Assembly (NCBI GenBank): GCA_022457065.1
Contig: JAJGBQ010000003.1
Span: 3,162,001-3,226,000 of the forward strand
DNA: 64,000 bases
Origin: Curvularia sp. ZM96
Lineage: Eukaryota; Ascomycota; Dothideomycetes; Pleosporales; Pleosporaceae
Direction: 5' to 3'
Shown: positions 43,939 to 53,551 of the stretch, in pieces
How positions within the stretch are numbered: position 1 is the first letter of the stretch
How the letters are laid out: the number at the start of each line of letters is the position of its first letter
Translations under genes and position numbers: made by a program
Notes under the pieces: generated by a model
Databases searched by the model: none
Told to the model about the DNA's origin: nothing
What the model saw: only the letters and a program-made list of their open reading frames with translations

Positions 43939-46900
43939 ATGTCTCGTCCGGCACCGTTACCCAGATTGCGCGACCCACAGGCTGATACCATGTCCACGAC
44001 ATGCTTCATCTCCAATCTGCATTGTCCGTCATGTGTCGATGGAATCAAGGCCTCTCTCAGTGCGCTCGAGCCTCCGCCACAAGATGTATTTGTTTCCATC
44101 GTTTCTCACTCAGTGGTCATACGCCACGCCACATCACTTAGTCTTGATGATATCACTGGCTCCTTAGAAGCCGCCGGGTTCGAAATTCACAGTGTGTTTC
44201 AGAACAACAAAGCGGTCAGATACCCGATCGAGGTCAGAGATTCGAAAACAGAGGGAAGATCTAAGGAGTGGCATACAAGCCTGGAGCGTGCTGTGAGTTA
44301 CTGGTTGCATCCCCAACGGCCTGACGGATCGAGCGACGAGATGAAGAAGCAAGAAGCCCACCTAGCACAATGCGAGCAGTGTAAGAGGGAGCAGGGTGGG
44401 GTCAGCCTGAACAGTGCAGACGCACTGCCAGTCAAACCTCATCCAGTCATCACAACCTCACGTAAAGCGAGCATTGACGACCCTGTATCGCCTGAGCCCA
44501 GCTCGCCATTTTCCGAAAAGTTCGTCGCTATCGACGCTCCAAACACTACCAAGACCTACAAGGCGACACTCGCCCTCACTGGCATGACCTGCAGCTCTTG
44601 TGTATCTGCCATCACCCACGCCGTTCAGGAACACCCATGGGTCCAGTCAGTCAATATAAACCTCCTTACTAACAGCGGCGTGGTTATCTTCAGTGGAGAG
44701 GACAAGTGCAATGAGCTTGTCGAAACGATTGAAGACTGCGGGTTTGACGTTGCAGTGGAGAAGTTGGAAGAAGTGCGCAACACAGCATCAGAAACATCTC
44801 CGTCAAAACGGAAGACGGAGAGATGGCACGCGACATACTCGATTGGAGGTCTCACATGTTCTTCATGTGTTGGGAATGTGACGAGGGCACTTGGGTTGCA
44901 CACGTGGATTGAGACAATCGACGTTAACCTCATATCAAACAGTGCAACAATTGTCTTCGTAGGCAAAGAGCATCTACCAGAAATCAAGGAGACAATTGAA
45001 GACGTCGGATACACAGCTAGTCTTGAACGTATCGTCCCAGAAGGCACCACAGCAACCGAAGTCTTTGAGAGAACTGTCGCAATCCAGGTCGATGGCATGT
45101 TCTGTGCTCACTGTCCTCAGAATATCACACGGGGACTCCAAGACGCATTTGCCGACAAAGACGATTTCGCGCTCGAAGACCCACCTATATCTCTTGCACA
45201 ACCCGTCCTACACATCAGATACGTACCCGATCCGCCAAACTTTACTCTTCGACATATATTCTCCACCATCTCCGGCTTCAATCCAGTCTTCAGTCCTTCG
45301 GTTTTCCACCCGCCGACAATCGAGGAACGCGCGCGACAGATGCACGCGCAGGAACGAACGCGAATTCTGTTCCGCCTCATGCTTTGTATCGTCATCGCTA
45401 TACCTACATTTATCCTTGGCATCGTCTTCATGAGTCTGGTCAGCTCCCACAATCCTGTACGCAAGTATCTCATGGGGAAACTATGGGCAGGGAACGTTAC
45501 ACGGCTGAGCTGGGCACTGTTCATCCTCGCGACACCTGTCTATTTCTTTGCTGCCGATACCTTTCATCGCCGAGCTATCAAAGAGATCAAGTCAATGTGG
45601 CGACCGGGAAGCCGGACTCCGTATCTGCATCGCTTCACGCGGTTCGGAAGCATGAACATGCTCATTTCACTTGGTACTACCATTGCGTATCTTGCATCAA
45701 TCGCTGAACTCGTCCTGGCGGCTACCAAGACGTCTGCTGGGTCGATGCATGATTCATACTTTGACGCAGTTGTCTTTTTGACAATGTTTCTGCTCATCGG
45801 TCGCTTTCTAGAGGCATACAGCAAGGCAAAGACTGGCGATGCTGTCACTTCGCTCGGAAAGCTTCGTCCAAATGAAGCTGTTCTTGTCGACTCAGAAAAA
45901 GGGGACATCAAGATTGCCACTGATCTCCTCGAGATTGGAGACGTTGTTCGCGTCAACCACGGCACTTCGCCGCCATTCGACGGTGAAGTCATTGATGGAA
46001 GCTCCAACTTTGATGAATCCAGTTTAACTGGAGAATCACGTCCTGTTAAGAAATTCGAAGGCGACACGGTCTACTCGGGCACGATGAACAAGGGCGCCCC
46101 TGTCAAGATTAGAATCACGACCATCTCGGGTACGTCAATGCTAGACCAGATCATCAATGCCGTGCGGGAAGGTCAATCGCGTCGTGCCCCCGTCGAGCGA
46201 GCTGCCGATGTCATCACGTCCCACTTCGTACCATTTGTCATCGCCATTGCAATCATCACTTGGCTGGTCTGGCTGATCCTCGGTACAACTGGTGGTATTC
46301 CAAGTGACTGGAAGAGTGATGCTGCTGGTAGTTGGGAGCTCTGGTCTCTTCGCTTTGCCATCGCCGTCTTCGTCATCGCTTGTCCTTGCGGTATTGGCCT
46401 CGCAGCACCAACTGCACTTTTTGTTGGAGGGGGTCTGGCAGCGAAACACGGCATACTCGTCCGAGGAGGAGGTGAGGCCTTCCAAGAGGCGAGCTCCCTG
46501 GACTGCATAGTTTTTGACAAGACTGGTACTCTTACACAGGGCGGTGATCCAGCTGTGACGAACCACAAGTTCTCTGGAGACCAACATGACTCCCTTGTAG
46601 TAGGTATCGTGAAGGCTCTGGAGGAGAACAGCAATCATCCTATTGCACGTGCCCTGGTCTCATTCTGTAACAAGGAAAAGCACATTACTCCGACTGTGGT
46701 CAATGTCGATGAAGTACCTGGCAAGGGCCTGAAAGGTACTCTTAGATTTGAGGGACAGGAAGTCACAGCCATTGTGGGCAATGAGAGCTTTATGGCAGAC
46801 TACAATGTCCCCATACTAGCTGAAGATGCCGCACTGCTCGAAAGGTGGAAGTCTCAGGGCGAGTCTATCGCTCTCGTAGCACTCTTCATGCCACAGCGAA

Positions 46901-47790
46901 CTCGCGAGTCGAGCCAGCCATCACAGTCGTCGGATGCTACGGAAACCCTCTCGACAGCCATCACTGAAGCCCAACCATCATCAACCTGGCGCCTCGCGGG
47001 CAGCCTCTCCATCGCCGACGCACTCCGTCCCGAGGCTCCAGGCGTAATCAAAGCCTTACACGCTCGCGGCATAGATGTCTGGATGCTCTCTGGCGACAAC
47101 CCTACGACCGCCAACGCCGTAGGCGCCCAGGTCGGTATCCCAAGTGCCAACATCATCGCGGGTGTACTGCCCGACCAAAAAGCAGAAAAGATAAAGTACC
47201 TCCAGCAGACACTGAGCAAGCCGCAAAAGACCTTCTCTCACATCCCCTTTTTCGGTCGAAGCAACACAACCCTCAAACGCGCAACTGTAGCCATGGTAGG
47301 CGACGGCATCAACGACGCACCCGCCCTCTCCACGGCCGACTTATCCATCGCCATCGGCTCAGGCTCTGACATTGCGCTCAGCTCGTCCTCTTTCATTCTA
47401 ATCAACAGCCGTCTGACCACCATCCTCACCCTACTCGATCTCTCGCGCGTTGTGTTCCGCCGCGTATATTTCAATTTTGGCTGGGCTCTGATTTACAACC
47501 TGATTGCCATGCCCATAGCTGCTGGCGTCCTGTTTCCTATTACTACCGGCGGCACCAACAAGCCGATGGAGATGCATCATGACGGTATAGGAATGAAGGG
47601 CGGCATGGCCATGGAGCAGACGGGCAAGACGCACGTGAGACTGGATCCTGTGTGGGCTAGTTTGGCCATGGCGTTGAGCAGTGTTAGTGTGGTGTGTAGT
47701 TCGCTTTCGCTGAGGAGTCAATTGCCAGGTGTGGGGTTTAAAGTCAAGCATGAGGAGAAGGAGTATGAGAGCGATGATGCTGCAGTGTAA
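43939..47790 (+). CDS. Copper-transporting P1B-type ATPase with four metal-binding domains
   Basis: Single-exon gene of 1283 residues. Four heavy-metal-associated modules carry CxxC: NLHCPSC (C29/C32), GMTCSSC (C218/C221), GLTCSSC (C307/C310) and GMFCAHC (C389/C392). The phosphorylation site is DKTGT (D860), the ion-binding CPC motif is ACPCGIGLAAPT (C815-P-C817), and the HP motif is SNHPIA. The actuator TGES and hinge GDGINDAP are also present. It fits Cu(I) pumps: either the Golgi type (Ccc2, which loads cuproenzymes) or the plasma-membrane export type (CrpA/Crp1-like). The large Cys- and Gln/Lys-rich spacer between modules 1 and 2 (HLAQCEQCKREQ) leaves this open. The ATG at 43939 is the first in frame; another follows at 43990. 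Confidence 0.93.
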   Translation: MSRPAPLPRLRDPQADTMSTTCFISNLHCPSCVDGIKASLSALEPPPQDVFVSIVSHSVVIRHATSLSLDDITGSLEAAGFEIHSVFQNNKAVRYPIEVRDSKTEGRSKEWHTSLERAVSYWLHPQRPDGSSDEMKKQEAHLAQCEQCKREQGGVSLNSADALPVKPHPVITTSRKASIDDPVSPEPSSPFSEKFVAIDAPNTTKTYKATLALTGMTCSSCVSAITHAVQEHPWVQSVNINLLTNSGVVIFSGEDKCNELVETIEDCGFDVAVEKLEEVRNTASETSPSKRKTERWHATYSIGGLTCSSCVGNVTRALGLHTWIETIDVNLISNSATIVFVGKEHLPEIKETIEDVGYTASLERIVPEGTTATEVFERTVAIQVDGMFCAHCPQNITRGLQDAFADKDDFALEDPPISLAQPVLHIRYVPDPPNFTLRHIFSTISGFNPVFSPSVFHPPTIEERARQMHAQERTRILFRLMLCIVIAIPTFILGIVFMSLVSSHNPVRKYLMGKLWAGNVTRLSWALFILATPVYFFAADTFHRRAIKEIKSMWRPGSRTPYLHRFTRFGSMNMLISLGTTIAYLASIAELVLAATKTSAGSMHDSYFDAVVFLTMFLLIGRFLEAYSKAKTGDAVTSLGKLRPNEAVLVDSEKGDIKIATDLLEIGDVVRVNHGTSPPFDGEVIDGSSNFDESSLTGESRPVKKFEGDTVYSGTMNKGAPVKIRITTISGTSMLDQIINAVREGQSRRAPVERAADVITSHFVPFVIAIAIITWLVWLILGTTGGIPSDWKSDAAGSWELWSLRFAIAVFVIACPCGIGLAAPTALFVGGGLAAKHGILVRGGGEAFQEASSLDCIVFDKTGTLTQGGDPAVTNHKFSGDQHDSLVVGIVKALEENSNHPIARALVSFCNKEKHITPTVVNVDEVPGKGLKGTLRFEGQEVTAIVGNESFMADYNVPILAEDAALLERWKSQGESIALVALFMPQRTRESSQPSQSSDATETLSTAITEAQPSSTWRLAGSLSIADALRPEAPGVIKALHARGIDVWMLSGDNPTTANAVGAQVGIPSANIIAGVLPDQKAEKIKYLQQTLSKPQKTFSHIPFFGRSNTTLKRATVAMVGDGINDAPALSTADLSIAIGSGSDIALSSSSFILINSRLTTILTLLDLSRVVFRRVYFNFGWALIYNLIAMPIAAGVLFPITTGGTNKPMEMHHDGIGMKGGMAMEQTGKTHVRLDPVWASLAMALSSVSVVCSSLSLRSQLPGVGFKVKHEEKEYESDDAAV

Positions 47791-48147
47791 GTGAATGAGA
47801 CAAGGTCGATGGATTCTATCTAAAGCACCACTGTGTATTCGATAGGGTTATTCGTTTCCATGCAATCAGACAGAATGTTATAATATTATCAGCACCTATG
47901 AGGATCTCTAGTGAATAATCAACCCGAGTATTATGGTGGAAGAGGGAAGTGGAGTGGTATGTTCTGTCTTGGAAAGAAATAACGAAAACATTGCGCAAAG
48001 TGCACATTCGCATAATCCGAAGTCAACCCAGAAATCAAACAAACAATTGATCACTACAGACTATTTCCATGATTCTTTAGCTGTTCTTCTTTCCAAAACA
48101 TCCATTTCCCCCTTGGTCCACCGGTAAATGTGACAACGATCATCTCA
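47791..48147. other. Convergent 3' intergenic region
   Basis: Between the ATPase and the convergent small basic-protein gene. AT-rich, as expected for 3' UTRs. No gene. Confidence 0.6.
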
Positions 48148-48765
48148 TCACTGCTCCGACCACCGAAGCGGACTAGCAAGCACCTCCTTTGCCCGATTCG
48201 TCGCCGTCGCCGTTCCCACGGTCTTGGTGCGCAGTTCGCCGCCATTCAGCAACGGGCTGCTACTGTGCTTGCGGTTGGACGTCTGGATCTGCTGCATGAG
48301 CTCAGGAGTGATCATGGTGGTCTTGCGTGACTGGCGGCGGGTGCTCTTCTTAGCGGGCACGGATGGGGAAGCAGAAGAAGAAGAAGAAGCTTCTGGAGTA
48401 TTAGGGGAGGCGGTGTTCTCGGGGACGGAGGTCAGGGTCTGGTGTAGGGGCTCGAATGATGGGGTGGGGAGCGTTAGCCTAGACTTTGGGGTCGTGGTGG
48501 ATGAGGGGTGGTGGGATCCAGTGGACTCTTTGGGGTCTTCGGCTTCGGCCTCAACCTGAAGGGCCTCTGGTTCGCCGTCGGTTGAGCTGGATTCAGGGGT
48601 GCAGGGAACAGAGTCGTGGTTGGGTTTGGTCTTCAAGGAGTCTGCGTCGTTTTGATGATTCTTGAAGGTGGCGTGCTTGAGGATGTGGATCCAGCGGCGG
48701 ACAGAGTTACCGCTCTTGGGCTTTTTGATGTCGAAGACGGTGGGTTCCCGCTTATTGCTAGGCAT
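48148..48765 (-). CDS. Hypothetical low-complexity basic protein
   Basis: Single-exon, 205 residues, not recognised. The N-terminus has an ordered-looking string RRWIHILKHATFKNHQ after KREPTVFDIKKPKSG. The middle is Ser/Thr/Pro/Glu-rich and disordered, including a poly-Ser run from a (GAA)n-like tract on the plus strand. The C-terminus has a basic segment KKSTRRQSRKTTMITPELMQQIQ and ends LASPLRWSEQ. The conserved-looking ends suggest a real fungal orphan protein, perhaps nuclear. Confidence 0.65.
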   Translation of the reverse strand: MPSNKREPTVFDIKKPKSGNSVRRWIHILKHATFKNHQNDADSLKTKPNHDSVPCTPESSSTDGEPEALQVEAEAEDPKESTGSHHPSSTTTPKSRLTLPTPSFEPLHQTLTSVPENTASPNTPEASSSSSASPSVPAKKSTRRQSRKTTMITPELMQQIQTSNRKHSSSPLLNGGELRTKTVGTATATNRAKEVLASPLRWSEQ

Positions 48766-49492
48766 GGTGGTGCTGGCCGTTGTGTCGGTTATGCAGGCAG
48801 TGCTTCGTCTAGTGTCAACATCAGTAATGATTCATGGAGATGGTGGGTACATAGGTTATATTCACTCACACACTGGTCTGTGAATTCTTCAGTGCTGTGT
48901 AAGTAGTGTGTCTTAGGGATGAGAGCGGTGAGATATGTGTTTGGATGCACAACGAATAAATACAGAGGAAGTGCACAGGACGCAGAGAACGTCATACTAT
49001 ATTCTTCTTGGCTATTGTAGCTGTGGTGGTCACACGGCGGGGACATTCATGAGAGCCATAGAATTGCAACCAGTCTATGAAGAAGCATGACTAAGCGGGA
49101 AGCATGATAGGGTCTGTCTTTTGTCGGTCCGGAGGATGGATACAGATCGCGAACATCTTGGTTCGCTAAGACCAGTTAACTGGAGACGGTTGAACCCGTC
49201 TAAACTGCCCGTGAGGGGAAGAGCAACAGAGGTACAAGACGTTCCATGGTCCTCGTGGAAGACTTGATAGTGCACGACCGCCTACCGTGACTGTTTGCCA
49301 ATGGCGAATCTACAATGTCGAATCAAGCAAATTCTTGGTCTTTCTTCCAAACGACGTGCAGACAAAACAGGGAACGTCTCGAGCACAAGGTGATTGCAAA
49401 TGGCGAAAAAAGTGGTATTTCCCGAATGATATCCGTAGCGCCAACCCAATGCATACATATCTTTTACACCAATATACAAGCAGGTATTTTCT
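48766..49492. other. Intergenic region
   Basis: Promoter of the minus-strand hypothetical gene and the 3' region of COA3. No gene or repeat was recognised. Confidence 0.55.
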
Positions 49493-49866
49493 TTACTTGC
49501 GCGCGTCCATGGCCTGCTGAAGGGCTTGGGTGGTGGGCTGAGCGGACTTGTTCAGCGGCTTGTCTGGAACAATGACATCTTCGAACTCGTCCTGGGAGAT
49601 GGCATTGATAGTGTACGTGTCTGGGACGAGAAAGTCAGTACTCGCAGCGAGGAGCCAGGAATTGGTGCGTACATATGCCAATGACCAGCGAGCAGATGGC
49701 GAAGCCGGTAATGGTGTTCTTGATCAGGTACGGTGCGCGGGCTCGCAGCAGGGCCGGCGAAGCCCGCATGCGGTCGTCATAGTAGGTCGAGCGGAAGGGT
49801 TTGCTAGGGAGTCAATGTCAGCGCGACATAGGCAGTCGACAGCAGGCAGCCGACTTACTATCCCAT
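49493..49866 (-). CDS. COA3: Cytochrome c oxidase assembly factor COA3
   Basis: Small mitochondrial inner-membrane protein (COA3/CCDC56 family) that binds newly made Cox1 and, with Cox14 and Mss51, couples COX1 translation to assembly. Exons on the minus strand are 49866-49859 (8 bp), 49803-49673 and 49620-49493, giving 88 residues starting MGYKPFRSTYYDDR. The family strings RARAPYLIKNTITGF and QDEFEDVIVPD flank a single transmembrane helix (FAICSLVIGIYTYTI). The 8-bp first exon is supported by a good GTAAGT donor and phase match. It is head-to-head with PTA1. Confidence 0.86.
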
Positions 49867-50279
49867 GGTGGCGGATTCTCGAGGCTCGCAGGCAATGCTT
49901 GCGGGGAAGAAATGTCCCTTGGCCGCGGTGGTGAGATGCATGGCGCTAGCGGGCAGTCTTGGCGGGCAGGGCGCACATCATCACCGTACCCTCGCAGCCA
50001 TCTCCCTGCGCCACTCACCTCACGCCCGTGGATGTAGTCAACACCATCGTCACTCCAATCCCCGTTCCCATCCCCCTTTCCTTCTCCACGCTCTCTACAG
50101 CCTTTTTTTAATTGCTAGCATTGCGGGGAATGGGAAGCCCTTTGACCGCACCCTCCCGGTCTTTGTCGCGCTCTTAGTTTGACTGTTGCGTCGCGCGCGT
50201 GAGCAAGGCTCAACAACCACTACTTCTTCTACGCATCACTTCAAGGCGCGTCGGCACTTTGCTGCGCACCCCCATCATC
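49867..50279. promoter_or_regulatory. Shared COA3 / PTA1 promoter
   Basis: A 413-bp divergent promoter, C/T-rich on the plus strand near PTA1. No TATA box is evident. Confidence 0.5.
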
Positions 50280-52936
50280 ATGACTTCGCAAACGATACAG
50301 CAGATGGAGTCGGCCCGCTCGCTCGCGTTGGGCGACGGTAGATACTATCCAACCATCATACCGGGCGTGCTCCCTATCATCGGTTATAGTGAAGACCAGA
50401 GCATCGAGATACAGCGCTGGGGCGCCGACTTTCTTGCAGAAGCCTTTGCGTCGCCAGCATGGCCCCAGGAGGCCAAGCAGAGCAGCGCGCCCTCGGTGCT
50501 GGCGACGTTGAAGGCCTACCTGGACAACGTCGACGACAAGAGCGTCATCAAGAGCGCCATCCAGGCTGCTGCGAGCGTCTATCCTCTGGTATACAAACAC
50601 ACGTAAGTAAACCCCCATCAGGCATCAGATAGAGCCCCTTGCATGCCAAACATGCCCTGCGCATCCTTGAAGTCCCTTTATGCTCGCATGCTCCTTGACT
50701 GTCTTCATGCGAACACGCTCTTATTCTTGAATGTGCCCAGTGTTTCCGACCCTAGCGATTCGCAGAATTGGGGCCTCATGTATGGCATCAAATCCAATAT
50801 CTTGCGCCGAATGGACTCGGCCGCTCCTGGCGTGCGCATATGCTGCATCAAGTTCCTCCAGCAAGTTGTTCTGGTGCAGACGCCGGGCATAGCAGATCCC
50901 AGGGTAGATATTTGCCCCAACTCCCAACGTATACACATAGAATCTCATGCCTCGCAGCGCGCCGATCACAACGACATTTCGCTCTCCATCGTACCCCGCG
51001 ACCACCCGCTTATTCCGTACGCGAGCCTCGAGGCCGAAGGGCATGGACTGTTGGACAGGTTGTTGGATATCATACACGGTGATCACAGGTTAGATAGACA
51101 GTCGCAGACTGCTGAGACATATCTAACCCAGACCAGTGACGGATTGCTTGTGACTGCAACTTTGAACAGCTTGGGCATGTTGATCCATCGCCGACCAAAT
51201 ACTGCGAATAAAATCTTGAACAGTGTCTTCAACTTCAACCCCTTGAAGCTTGCCAATTCGCCCATGACACCTAAGAACAAGGTCATCATCAAGTCGATTG
51301 AGCGCACAACGAGGGCACTGCTTGTAAATATCATGAAGAGGTACGTTTACCTATATTGTACGACGCTATATTGGGTGCTCACCATAACAGAAACCCCGAC
51401 AATCCAATCAACGGCCGCATACAGCAGTTCCTCGAACGCATGCACCGTACACGTATTGAAGTCTTTGATGAATCTAACCGTAAACGACCAGCGCCCAGTG
51501 AGCCGACTGATGGTCTTGACCAAGCCAAGAGACAACGACTTGTGGCTGAGCCTCCCAGTCGGACACCGTCTGTTCAACCCTTGCCACCTGGTCCAATAAG
51601 TTGGCGACAACTTTACACACTCAATTCTGAAGGCAGCACTGCAAACTTTGACGTGCAAGCTTTCAAAGATCCTGAGCAATTGGTCAGGATTGTGGTGCCT
51701 GTTCTGCAGTCGGTCAACCCGGCAAAGCTTGAGCAAGCGATCAATGTATGTGATATTCTCCTCGAAACTTTGCACTGCTGTGTCTTGTGCCCCTGTCTCG
51801 AACAAACACATATTTGGGATACGGAAATACTAACATATATATAGGCTGTGCGTGCCCGATACCAAACACTGCGCCAGAATGCTGCGGCCCAGCCCGTCCA
51901 ACCACCAAGTGCTCCTGCTGCAGAAGATGAAGAGGAATACGAGCCAGACTTCGAACCTGAAGATGCGGAGCAAATCATGAACAAGCTTGATGGTATCCCT
52001 TCAAATCCTTTCCCATCTCAGCAGGATCCATCCACTGCTCTAGCGCCCTACAAGTTACCTGAGGCACCTCCATTATCCGAACAGGATGTTCAGAAGTACG
52101 GTGATATCACCGTACAACGTGCCTTCGGTATGCTGAGCAGTGTAGATGAGACCCAGAAGAGCAAGGCCACAAAGGGCGGCTTCAACCGTTTAGCCGCAAG
52201 CGATTACGGCAGAGACGCCTGGGTCACCATACTGTCAAGACTGGCTACACGGGCGAGTGCGGGGCTCGACGACCCCGATGAAAACATCAAGGACGAGTAT
52301 GCAGTCAAGAGTGCAAGGGGCAATACAAGACTGAGCGACTCGATACGTGACGGACTATATCAGTACATTCTGTACGACTGGAAGCGACGCATCGACGTTG
52401 CCATTTCCTGGCTAAACGAAGAATGGTATAACGACATGATCCTCACTCAAATCGAGGAAGCACCCCTGACGAATGGTACTGTCAACGGTACTCCCCCAAG
52501 CAGGCCACCAAAGGGAAACTTTCACCGCTGTGCCCTCCGTCTCATTGATGGTATCCTCCCATACATTGAACATACAGACAAAATCCTCCTCCGCTTTCTC
52601 TCCGAGATTCCATCGATTGATTACACCATCCTCGTCCGCCTAAAGAAGATGGCCGAAGACCCAGAGCGCATCGATCTCGCATGCAATGCACTACACTACC
52701 TCTACATGTTCCGTCCACCCGTCCGCAAGATCGTCGTCGATATCCTCGCTGAAATGTGGCATGAGAACGACAGGGCTAAGCCGAGTGCTCGCAAGCTGCT
52801 GGTCAGGTGGCGACCCGAGGTCCTGGGTGACGAGAAGGTCGGCACGCCGCTGATAGTCAAGACAGAGAGCACGGGTGACGGACAGGTCGCGAGGGAAAGC
52901 GCGAATGGCGCGATGGAAGTCAAGGCTGCTTCGTGA
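50280..52936 (+). CDS. PTA1: Symplekin/Pta1 mRNA 3'-end processing scaffold
   Basis: Scaffold subunit of the cleavage and polyadenylation factor in the nucleus. Exons are 50280-50602, 50741-50903, 50958-51088, 51137-51340, 51391-51745 and 51845-52936 (755 residues). The N-terminal part is a HEAT-like helical array; symplekin N-terminal strings are DSAAPGVRICCIKFLQQVV, VQTPGIADPR and ISLSIVPRDHPLIP. Later come GRIQQFLERMHRTRIE, an acidic linker (AAEDEEEYEPDFEPED), and the C-terminal helical repeats. The third intron (50904-50957) is 54 bp with no in-frame stop, so an unspliced product would keep the frame. The acceptor of exon 2 is the least certain border. The start at 50280 is the first ATG after a GTG-only upstream frame. 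Confidence 0.85.
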
Positions 52937-53551
52937 TGAAGCATTTTATGTCAAGAGATGGGGTCTAGTCTTGTTAGGAAGAAAGAGAAAGAAGGATACA
53001 ATGAGCCTCTTCATCGCACACAGGCGAGGAAAGGGAAAACAAAAACATGCAGTTGTCAAGACAGGCATGCAGCTATAATCATCGTCCGACCAAGGAGGTT
53101 ATCTTCTTTGTGGGTCCGTCCTTCTGTCCTCTTTCCATTGCCGCCTTTCTCCTTTTCCTCTTTTTCCTTTTTTCCCCCACCATTTGTATACCTATTCTGG
53201 GATTCTTGACGTTGTGTCACACACCATATAGACAGAGGAGAGACAAGGCATGATATCCAAATAAAAAGCGGGAGGGAGAAGGGAAAACTATATGTACATC
53301 ATTGGGGGAGGAAGAAGAAGAAGAAGGGCTTTTCAGTGTACAATGTGAACCTTGCAGAAGCTTGGATCAAATCAGAATAACTCAGATTGCAAAAATGAGA
53401 TCAAGCGCCATTTGTGCCTCATCTTCTTTATTTTATATTTCATGACACTCATCCTCTTTGATCCATGTATTCTAGTACAGAAAAAAACATCTGGAAATTT
53501 TTCATTTGGTGGAGTATAACTTAGTGAAACCTCCTACACCATGTCATCCAC
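52937..53551. other. Convergent intergenic region PTA1 / VAS1
   Basis: 3' UTRs of two convergent genes. T-rich tracts (about 53140-53180) and a (GAA)n tract near 53310-53326 are visible. No gene. Confidence 0.6.
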
